Source: JAYZQT01 sp964412235 (GTDB lineage: Bacteria > Pseudomonadota > Alphaproteobacteria > MPNO01 > UBA830). From it: a stretch of DNA of 23,770 nt. Below the pieces are notes generated by a model. The model had not been told where the DNA came from and ran no database searches. It was given only the letters and a program-made list of their open reading frames with translations. The stretch spans positions 1 through 23,770 of the forward strand of contig CAYPNT010000039.1 of assembly GCA_964412235.1 (NCBI GenBank). Reading direction: 5' to 3'. Shown here one piece after another: positions 15,248 to 21,711 of this stretch (its first letter is position 1; each line of letters begins with the position of its first letter). The position numbers and the translations under genes are program-made.

Positions 15248-16337
15248 TGAACATTTTATGCGGGTTGCCATTCAGCTTGCACGGCGCGGGCAGGGTAGCG
15301 TAGCCCCAAATCCCTCAGTTGGCTGTGTAATAGTTAAGGATGGGAAAATTTTAGGTCGTGGTTGGACCCAATTCGGGGGGCGACCGCATGCAGAAACCGA
15401 GGCTATTAGGCGCGCCCAGAAGTTGTCGGTAGGCGCGACTGCCTATGTTACACTTGAGCCGTGCGCTCACAAGGGCGAAACTCGGCCATGTGCTCAGGCG
15501 CTAGTGGATGCGGGTATATCCCGCGTCGTGGTGGGTGTGCGTGACCCTGATCCTCGAGTGGACGGTCGTGGCGTGAAACTGCTCAGTGATGCGGGTGTGA
15601 TTGTTACAGAGGGTATCTGTTCCAAAGAAGCGAAGGATGTGGCCGCAGGTTTCTTTTCACGAATACTTATGGGACGTCCTCTTGTCACAGCAAAAGTTGC
15701 GACTTCTCTTGATGGTAAAATAGCGACTGTAACGGGCCATAGCAGATGGATTACGGGACCCCTGTCTCGTGCGATTGGACATGGGCTCCGAGCGCGTTAT
15801 GACGCGGTGTTAGTCGGCGGGCATACAGCATACGTAGATAATCCATCTCTTACCTGCCGCTTACCGGGACTTGAACAAAGATCTCCCATTAGAATTGTTA
15901 TGGATGGGCGAGACGAATTGCCCAAAACACATGTTTTGTTAGGCTCAGCGCGAGAAGTGCCAACTTGGATTATGATGCCTCACGGTTTTCGAGAGGGTCG
16001 TCAAGAGAGATACCAGGAATTAGGTGCTGAAATAATTGAAATAGACGTAGACCGGGAAAACAAAATGAGTTTGGAATTAGCGCTATCCAAAATTGGTGAC
16101 CGTGGCATCACCCGTTTAATGGTTGAGGGTGGAGGTCAAATTATTTCGCGCTTGCTCCAAAAGCGACTGGTTGACAGGTTGGTTTGGTTCCGGTCACCAA
16201 AGATTATTGGTGCCGACGGCGTGTCTGTTCCCGCTTCATTAGGCGTGACAACGCTTGACGAGGCTCTAAACTTGATCAAATTATCTGACCGTTTTGCTGG
16301 GGACGACGTGGTGGAAACTTATGCATTAAGCCGTTGA
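15240..16337 (+). CDS. ribD: Bifunctional riboflavin deaminase/reductase RibD
   Basis: RibD deaminates the pyrimidine produced by GTP cyclohydrolase II and then reduces its ribose side chain. The 365-residue product has the zinc deaminase domain in the first 150 residues, with His50-Ala-Glu52 in GRPHAETEAI and Cys75 and Cys84 in LEPCAHKGETRPC. The reductase domain follows (LVTAKVATSLDGKIAT, then RLMVEGGGQIISRLLQ). The likely start is TTG at 15240, within the last codons of nrdR: it gives the usual leader before the FMRVAIQLARRG block. An ATG at 15258 would cut seven residues from it. The 8-base overlap suggests coupled translation. ribE follows 9 bases after the stop. Confidence 0.95.
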   Translation: MSDEHFMRVAIQLARRGQGSVAPNPSVGCVIVKDGKILGRGWTQFGGRPHAETEAIRRAQKLSVGATAYVTLEPCAHKGETRPCAQALVDAGISRVVVGVRDPDPRVDGRGVKLLSDAGVIVTEGICSKEAKDVAAGFFSRILMGRPLVTAKVATSLDGKIATVTGHSRWITGPLSRAIGHGLRARYDAVLVGGHTAYVDNPSLTCRLPGLEQRSPIRIVMDGRDELPKTHVLLGSAREVPTWIMMPHGFREGRQERYQELGAEIIEIDVDRENKMSLELALSKIGDRGITRLMVEGGGQIISRLLQKRLVDRLVWFRSPKIIGADGVSVPASLGVTTLDEALNLIKLSDRFAGDDVVETYALSR

Positions 16338-16346
16338 GGTGTAATT

Positions 16347-16934
16347 ATGTTTACAGGTATCGTTACTGACGTTGGGAAGGTGCGTGCAATTAAGCGTGCT
16401 GGTGACATACGAATTGAAATTGAAACATCATACGACACCGACAATATTGGTGTTGGCGCTTCAATAGCGTGCTCTGGACCGTGTTTAACGGTGATTGACA
16501 AAGGTGTGGGGTGGTTTGCAGTAGAGGCCTCTAAAGAAACTCTTAACAAGACCGCCATTGGGGATTGGAAGGTGGGTACCGCTGTAAATCTTGAAAGAGC
16601 AATGCGTATTGGCGACGAATTAGGAGGGCACATAGTGTCTGGACATGTTGATGCTGTTGTTGAAATTGTCGACGTGGTAGCTGAGGGTGATAGTAAGCGT
16701 TTCACTTTCGAGACGACGAGCGATATGGTGCCATACATTGTGACAAAAGGTTCGGTCTCTCTTGATGGTGTCTCATTAACAGTAAATGAAGTGAATGGTA
16801 CCAAGTTTGGTGTCAATATTATCAGCCACACTCAGGAAATGACTTCATTTGGAAATCGAAAAGCAGGAGATCGTGTCAATATGGAAATAGATACGATAGC
16901 TCGTTACGTTGCACGTCTTATGGGTAAGGATTAA
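16347..16934 (+). CDS. ribE: Riboflavin synthase alpha subunit
   Basis: This enzyme dismutates two 6,7-dimethyl-8-ribityllumazine molecules to riboflavin and the pyrimidine precursor. The 195-residue protein has the invariant start MFTGIVTDVGKV and two lumazine-binding barrel repeats (about 1-90 and 97-190), the second opening GGHIVSGHVDAVVEI. SLDGVSLTVNEV and NIISHTQEMTSFGNRKAGDRVN follow. GAGG precedes the ATG. It lies 9 bases after ribD and 3 before the ribB fusion. The gene is named ribC in some species. Length is within the normal range. Confidence 0.96.
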   Translation: MFTGIVTDVGKVRAIKRAGDIRIEIETSYDTDNIGVGASIACSGPCLTVIDKGVGWFAVEASKETLNKTAIGDWKVGTAVNLERAMRIGDELGGHIVSGHVDAVVEIVDVVAEGDSKRFTFETTSDMVPYIVTKGSVSLDGVSLTVNEVNGTKFGVNIISHTQEMTSFGNRKAGDRVNMEIDTIARYVARLMGKD

Positions 16935-16937
16935 CCA

Positions 16938-18179
16938 ATGGCTGATAAGAAATTAACACTTGTTGACTTAAGCGAGACAAACGAACTGGACGACAAAATA
17001 GTGGATCGAAATCTCCGAGAGTTTCTGTCTCCAATACCAGAAGTGATCCAAGATATCAGAAACGGGCGCATGGTCGTAGTGGTCGACGACGAAGATCGGG
17101 AAAACGAGGGCGATTTGATTGTAGCGGCGCAAATGGCAACGCCAGATTCTATCAATTTTATGGCTAAATATGGGCGTGGGCTAATTTGTTTGGCGATGAC
17201 TGGCGATAGAATTGATCAATTAGGATTGTCGCTCATGTCGAGCGATAATCATTCGCAGTTTGAGACCGCATTCACGACGTCGATCGAAGCACGCGAGGGG
17301 GTTACAACGGGAATTTCCGCGGCGGATCGTGCTCAAACCGTCGCTGTCGCTATTGACCCTTCAAAAGGGCGAAATGACATAGTAACGCCCGGTCATGTTT
17401 TTCCTCTGCGAGCCCAGGAGGGAGGCACACTTGTAAGGACAGGACACACAGAAGCCGCTGTAGACCTTTCGCGGCTTGCTGGCCTTAACCCATCTGGGGT
17501 TATTTGTGAAATTATGAATGAAGATGGAACTATGGCCCGGCTTCCGGATCTCGTGGAATTTGCAAATTTTCACGGTCTTAAAATAGCTACCATTGCTGAC
17601 TTGATAGCCTACCGTCTTAAAAACGACTCGATCGTTGAGCGATCAATTACAACGCGAGTTAACCGGGAAAACGGGGGTGAGTTCAAACTAATAGTGTACC
17701 GAAACCGAGTGTCGGGCGCTGAGCACTTAGCGCTAGTAAAGGGTGAAATACGGTCGGATAAACCGGTGCTCGTTCGAATGCATGCAGTAAATATTCTCGA
17801 TGATATGATCCACGATACAACAAACCAGCGTGACTACGAACTCGAGGGTGCTATCCGGACAATTGGTGATGAAGGAACGGGGGTCGTCGTTATAATCCGC
17901 GAACCTTGGGCTGAAAAACTTTCTAACCAAGTGCGTGCGCGACACCGTGTGCCGGGAGATCCGTTATCTGCATCAGCCGAGGTGTCTGTGTCCGGTGAAG
18001 AAGGACGGGAAATTGCTCCTCCCGCTCTACGTGATTTTGGAGTGGGTGCCCAAATATTATCAGATCTGGGTATTAAGGAGATGGTACTGCTGACCAATCG
18101 CACACGAGCAATAAAAGGGTTGGAAGGGTTTGGATTGTCGGTTTCTGATCGCCGATCTATAAAAAGACCGGGGAGCTAG
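16938..18179 (+). CDS. ribB: 3,4-dihydroxy-2-butanone 4-phosphate synthase fused to degenerate GTP cyclohydrolase II domain (RibBX type)
   Basis: The N-terminal domain (about 25-235) makes the four-carbon riboflavin precursor from ribulose 5-phosphate. Its catalytic features are intact: VVVDDEDRENEGDLIVAA, TTGISAADRAQT, TPGHVFPLRAQEGG and HTEAAVDLSRLAG. The C-terminal half (about 240-413) aligns with RibA through ALVKGEIRSDKPVLVRMH at His282. Where RibA has the zinc-binding C-x-G-D-x-x-x-S-x-R-C-D-C-G stretch, this protein reads AVNILDDMIHDTTNQRDYEL with no cysteine. GTP cyclohydrolase II activity is therefore not expected. Such fusions are known in proteobacteria as RibBX. It starts 3 bases after ribE and ends 6 bases before ribH. 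Confidence 0.93.
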   Translation: MADKKLTLVDLSETNELDDKIVDRNLREFLSPIPEVIQDIRNGRMVVVVDDEDRENEGDLIVAAQMATPDSINFMAKYGRGLICLAMTGDRIDQLGLSLMSSDNHSQFETAFTTSIEAREGVTTGISAADRAQTVAVAIDPSKGRNDIVTPGHVFPLRAQEGGTLVRTGHTEAAVDLSRLAGLNPSGVICEIMNEDGTMARLPDLVEFANFHGLKIATIADLIAYRLKNDSIVERSITTRVNRENGGEFKLIVYRNRVSGAEHLALVKGEIRSDKPVLVRMHAVNILDDMIHDTTNQRDYELEGAIRTIGDEGTGVVVIIREPWAEKLSNQVRARHRVPGDPLSASAEVSVSGEEGREIAPPALRDFGVGAQILSDLGIKEMVLLTNRTRAIKGLEGFGLSVSDRRSIKRPGS

Positions 18180-18185
18180 GGTTTA

Positions 18186-18647
18186 GTGTCTGAGGCACCA
18201 CACATTATGGTTGTTGATTCTCCGTATTATGAGGAGATCGCCCAACATATGATTGAGAGCGTTTTAACCGAACTAGCGGAATATGGAGCGACTTATGAGC
18301 GTTTTGAGGTTCCCGGGAGTTTTGAACTGGTAGGGGCTATACGTGCTGCAATCGAATTACGCAATAGTCGGGCGGCTGAAAAACAATTTGACGGATTTGT
18401 AGCGCTCGGATGTGTTATCCGGGGAGAGACATCACATTATGACTACGTTTGTGGCGAGAGTGCGCGGGGGCTTAACGATCTAGTAATTAAATATGGTATC
18501 GCACTTGGATACGGGGTGTTAACAACTGAGAATAAAGAACAAGCTCTTATTCGGGCAAAACGTGATGGGTATGACCGCGGCGGCGCGGCGGCGCGTGCGT
18601 GTATAGCAATGATCGAATTAAAGCGTGAATTGAAATCACCATCGTGA
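18186..18647 (+). CDS. ribH: 6,7-dimethyl-8-ribityllumazine synthase
   Basis: RibH joins the ribityl-pyrimidine and the RibB product to form lumazine, the substrate of RibE, often in large hollow assemblies. The 153-residue protein has FEVPGSFELVGAIRAA near residue 45. It also has the catalytic block GCVIRGETSHYDYVCGESARGLNDL, with His84 as the general base. The start is GTG at 18186, with a purine-rich GGGGAG/AGGG tract upstream; no ATG fits the length. The C-terminal GYDRGGAAARACIAMIEL is the usual end. The stop TGA shares its last base with the nusB ATG, so translation is probably coupled. It completes the rib gene set of the window except GTP cyclohydrolase II. Confidence 0.95.
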   Translation: MSEAPHIMVVDSPYYEEIAQHMIESVLTELAEYGATYERFEVPGSFELVGAIRAAIELRNSRAAEKQFDGFVALGCVIRGETSHYDYVCGESARGLNDLVIKYGIALGYGVLTTENKEQALIRAKRDGYDRGGAAARACIAMIELKRELKSPS

Positions 18648-19140
18648 TGGGAAAAACTCCCATTCCCGCAGTTCAGAAATCTAACAGTCGAGCAACCGAA
18701 AAGCGCAGCGCGGCGCGTCTTGCCGCAGTTCAGGCTCTTTATCAAATTGAACAGTCTGGGGAAGACCCGATTATTGTGGTGCGAGAATTTCTAACATATC
18801 GGCTGGGGCATAGTTTCGACACTGGTCACGNNNNNNNNNNGAGATAGTAGACGGTGTTTTCGTTGATCGTACACAAATTGATCAGATTATCACGCGGTCA
18901 CTAGCGAAAAATTGGAAGTTTGAACGGTTACAGGCCATTCTTCGTGCAATATTGCGGGCCGGTGTCTATGAAATCAGTTTGAAAGAATCAGCACCCGTTC
19001 GCGTAATTATCTCAGAATATGTAGATGTCGCGTATGCGTTTTATGACGGGCAAGAACCTGGGATGGTGAACGGTGTCCTCGATTGCGTTGCCCGATTAAT
19101 CAGGCCAGACGAATTTAGTTGCGGAGATATGGGAACATGA
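18647..19140 (+). CDS. nusB: Transcription antitermination factor NusB (interrupted by assembly gap)
   Basis: NusB forms the boxA-binding antitermination complex with NusE (S10), mainly on rRNA operons. The N-terminal half reads KRSAARLAAVQALYQIEQSG and YRLGHSFDTGH. After the N run at 18831-18840 the C-terminal half continues as EIVDGVFVDRTQIDQII, then FERLQAILRAILRAGVYEI and PVRVIISEYVDVAYAFYDG, all typical NusB. As printed, the two halves are in different frames and the first runs into a stop at once. The true gap must be 2 modulo 3 bases long and long enough for about ten missing residues. I treat this as one intact gene, not a pseudogene. The ATG overlaps the ribH stop; a GTG three bases earlier is possible. 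Confidence 0.9.
18831..18840. other. Assembly gap (10 N) inside nusB
   Basis: Ten N bases sit between the two halves of NusB, and the coding frame differs before and after. The frame requires a gap of 2 modulo 3 bases, so 10 cannot be the real length. The N run is a placeholder of arbitrary size. Confidence 0.92.
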
Positions 19141-19144
19141 ATCG

Positions 19145-20107
19145 ATGCGCTTTAGTGAATTTGACTTAATCAAAAATGTCTTTGCTCCTTTATGTTTTGA
19201 TGACCGTGCGTTGGGCTTGTTGGATGATGGGGCAGTCATCTTACCCAAAGAGGGTTTGGAAACAATTATTTCTACGGATACCCTCGTTGAGGGTGTCCAT
19301 TTTCTCTCATATGAAAAACCGGAAATTATTGCCCGACGTTTGCTGAGAGTAAATCTGTCCGATATGGCGTCAATGGCGGCGACGCCAAGTGGTTATTTTT
19401 TAAATTTAACCTTGTCGCCTGGGATTGACGATGGCTGGATAACAGCGTTCGCAGAAGGTCTTCGATACGATCAGGAAGAGTTTGGTATAACTCTGTTGGG
19501 TGGTGACACAACCCATACCCCTGGCCCGCTCACATTGTCGGTTACGATGCTCGGGGATATACCCATTGGTAAAGCGGTACTTAGAAGCAGTGCGATGGTT
19601 GGCGATGCAATTTTTGTGTCCGGTACTGTGGGCGACGCCGGGTTAGGGCTATCACATTTAAAAAAAACCCGGGATAACTCGCATCGTCTCGTTAGCCGTT
19701 ATCAATTGCCACAACCGCGTGTGCAACTTGGACAGGCCTTACGTAATATAGCTACCGCCATGATTGACGTCTCGGACGGCCTTATAGCCGACCTCGCACA
19801 TATTTGTGACTGTTCCAGGGTGGGAGCAACAATATGTATAGACGCCACTCCAGTTTCTGCGGAAGTCCAAGTTTTAGTTGAATCAGGCCTTGCTAAGTTA
19901 GAGGATCTAATTGTAAGCGGCGATGATTACGAGCTGATATTTACGGCTCCAGACGAGAGATTGAAGGAAATAGTTTCTCTTGCGGAGACAGCTGAAGTGG
20001 CGGTGACAAAAATAGGCGTCTTGGACGAAGAACCAGGCGCTGTGAAGATTATTGATTCCAAAGGCGCAGCAATAAATGTCGATAGAACTGGATACACGCA
20101 CTTTTAG
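19145..20107 (+). CDS. thiL: Thiamine-monophosphate kinase
   Basis: ThiL phosphorylates thiamine monophosphate to thiamine diphosphate, the active cofactor, using ATP. The 320-residue protein shows the PurM-like fold: LGLLDDGAVIL, then TIISTDTLVEGVHFL, RVNLSDMASMAATPSGYFL, LLGGDTTHTPGPLTLSVTMLG, and in the C-terminal domain AMIDVSDGLIADLAHIC and IVSGDDYELIFTAP. The Asp-rich metal sites are intact. It starts 4 bases after the nusB stop and is the last gene of the packed run. A 248-base spacer follows, in which I see no strong terminator or RNA. The neighbourhood nusB-thiL is common in bacteria. Confidence 0.95.
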   Translation: MRFSEFDLIKNVFAPLCFDDRALGLLDDGAVILPKEGLETIISTDTLVEGVHFLSYEKPEIIARRLLRVNLSDMASMAATPSGYFLNLTLSPGIDDGWITAFAEGLRYDQEEFGITLLGGDTTHTPGPLTLSVTMLGDIPIGKAVLRSSAMVGDAIFVSGTVGDAGLGLSHLKKTRDNSHRLVSRYQLPQPRVQLGQALRNIATAMIDVSDGLIADLAHICDCSRVGATICIDATPVSAEVQVLVESGLAKLEDLIVSGDDYELIFTAPDERLKEIVSLAETAEVAVTKIGVLDEEPGAVKIIDSKGAAINVDRTGYTHF

Positions 20108-20355
20108 AAAGTCGAGTAATGCTGCAACTTAGTTGTTCACGCCGGGGTATTTTTTGCGAAAATTAAATTCGAGCAACGTGAGACTTGTTGTTGTATAACG
20201 TCCTAATGTCTCTCGAAGTAAACTGCCAATCGTCCGTGGATGGAGGTGCAATTGCTTTCGGGAAAATTGTGCGCGTTATTTCCTGCTAGTCTGGCAAAAT
20301 TTAATAACAACGCTTGAGTTCATGAGGTGCGCCGATTGGCGTAGCAATTAACGTA

Positions 20356-21540
20356 ATGGCCGATATATCTATTCGTAGAAATATATTTCTGCTTGCTTCA
20401 TGCCAAGGTCTTTTTATGACCTCTACGTCGGCGATAATAGCAACCGGCCCCATCGTAGGCGGCATTTTACTTTCGGAAGACAAAGGTTTGGCGACCTTAC
20501 CCTTGGCTTTCCAGTTTATTGCGATGGCTCTGACTACGATCCCAGCATCTCTTTATATGGCGCGTGTCGGCAGAAAGGTTGGTTTCATTACCGGCGCTAG
20601 TATCGGAGTATGTGGGGGATTGGTTGGTGCATATGCGATTACTACCGGTAGTTTCGTCGGGTTCTGTGTCGCGTGCCTACTTACCGGCAGTTTTAATGGC
20701 TTTTGTCATTATTTTCGGTTTGCAGCTGCAGATGTTTCGACGGGCGCTTTTCGAAGCAAAGCTATCTCATATGTGCTTGCTGGAAGTGTGGTGGCGGCCT
20801 TCCTGGGCCCGACATTGGCTCGAAATACAGCAGATTTTCTGCCAGTTACATACGCGGGGGTGTATCTCGCTTTGGTTGTTGTCTATTTACTTGTCGCGTG
20901 TGTCGTAAGCTTTATAGACATACCCCGGCCACCTGCAGGCCAGCGAGCAACGGGTGGACGTCCACTTCTCGAAATCGTTAAACAACCAAACTTTATAATT
21001 GCTGTTTGCGCCGCCACCTTTGGGTATCTCGTAATGTCTTTTGTGATGACGGCTACTCCTATCGCCATGGGAGTGTGCGGGTTTACGTTTTCAGATTCTT
21101 CATATGTCATTCAAGCCCACGTATTAGGCATGTACGTTCCTGCATTTTTTACGGGTCATCTCATATCCAGGTTTGGGGTTCATAATATCTTAATAGTAGG
21201 AGCCCTGCTTTGCGGCACTTGTCTTCTAATAAACTTATCCGGGGTGACCTTTCTAAACTTCGTGACCGCCCTTGTTCTGGTGGGTGTGGGTTGGAATTTT
21301 CTTTTTACAGGGGGGACTACCTTGCTAACGGAAACCTACACGCCCGAGGAAAAGGCGAAGGTTCAGGGGCTGAATGATTTTTGTATTTGGGGAGTGATTT
21401 CTATTGGCGCGGTTACGTCCGGCGCCGTTCAGCACTCAATAGGTTGGGCTGCAGTAAATATAGTAATGGCGCCACTGGTTATTATCGTTTTGTTTGCCAC
21501 TTTGTGGTTAAGGTACTTTGGCCGGAAGACCTATAATTAG
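20356..21540 (+). CDS. MFS transporter, drug/metabolite exporter type
   Basis: The 394-residue membrane protein has about 12 hydrophobic segments and the major facilitator pattern. After a short leader come the first helix (IFLLASCQGLFMTSTSAIIA) and the loop 2-3 motif MARVGRKVGFITGAS. Helix 5 follows GFCHYFRFAAADVS, and a hydrophilic central loop (PRPPAGQRATGGRPLLEIVK) divides two six-helix halves. This YFRFAAADV type is frequent in alphaproteobacteria next to thiL or hppA, but no substrate is established. The ATG at 20356 gives a suitable short leader; no good SD is visible. The 248-base upstream gap suggests a promoter of its own. A 9-codon frame (ATG at 20320) just upstream ends 6 bases before the start but has no SD and is probably chance. 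Confidence 0.85.
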   Translation: MADISIRRNIFLLASCQGLFMTSTSAIIATGPIVGGILLSEDKGLATLPLAFQFIAMALTTIPASLYMARVGRKVGFITGASIGVCGGLVGAYAITTGSFVGFCVACLLTGSFNGFCHYFRFAAADVSTGAFRSKAISYVLAGSVVAAFLGPTLARNTADFLPVTYAGVYLALVVVYLLVACVVSFIDIPRPPAGQRATGGRPLLEIVKQPNFIIAVCAATFGYLVMSFVMTATPIAMGVCGFTFSDSSYVIQAHVLGMYVPAFFTGHLISRFGVHNILIVGALLCGTCLLINLSGVTFLNFVTALVLVGVGWNFLFTGGTTLLTETYTPEEKAKVQGLNDFCIWGVISIGAVTSGAVQHSIGWAAVNIVMAPLVIIVLFATLWLRYFGRKTYN

Positions 21541-21630
21541 CGTATCATCATCCAAATTTGTATAAAAAACGCGCGAAAGCACGCGATGTCGGTATTGCTT
21601 TGAATCTCCTGATCTGGCATCTTCCGGCCA
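21519..21630. repeat. 11-bp inverted repeat flanking the MFS 3' end
   Basis: TGGCCGGAAGA at 21519-21529, inside the last codons of the MFS gene, is a perfect inverted copy of TCTTCCGGCCA at 21620-21630. The arms are 90 bases apart. Between them lies a small GC-rich hairpin (CGCG arms near 21571-21586). The second arm is followed by CTTTT. It may fold the mRNA 3' end, but one such match in a window of this size can occur by chance. Confidence 0.35.
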
Positions 21631-21636
21631 CTTTTG

Positions 21637-21664
21637 AGGCTCCCGCAAGCTAGAGGAGTCTTTT
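21637..21664 (+). terminator. Possible rho-independent terminator upstream of hppA
   Basis: AGGCTCC at 21637-21643 pairs with GGAGTCT at 21655-21661, giving seven pairs with one G-T around an 11-base loop, and the stem runs straight into TTTT. It lies about 100 bases past the MFS stop and about 50 bases before the hppA start. It could end the MFS transcript or act as a leader hairpin for hppA. Confidence 0.4.
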
Positions 21665-21711
21665 AGCCTAATCCCAGGGTCAGAAGTCCCTAAATAACAA
21701 GGAATTATAAG

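Noticed and set aside
16319..16831. 170-codon open frame on the minus strand across ribE
   Set aside because: Antisense to riboflavin synthase; low-complexity Thr/Ser/Pro composition and no start signal.
18644..18850. nusB as a pseudogene with a frameshift
   Set aside because: The frame change coincides exactly with the N run, and both halves are well-preserved NusB, so a gap of wrong size explains it.
20320..20349. Nine-codon frame (MRCADWRSN) just before the MFS gene as a leader peptide
   Set aside because: No SD, no repeated regulatory codon and no attenuator hairpin follow; frames this short are common by chance.
20108..20355. Possible RNA gene or terminator between thiL and the MFS gene
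   Set aside because: Only 4-bp stems such as CAAC/GTTG are seen; the TTTTTT near 20154 is not preceded by a stable hairpin, and no tRNA-like fold is visible.
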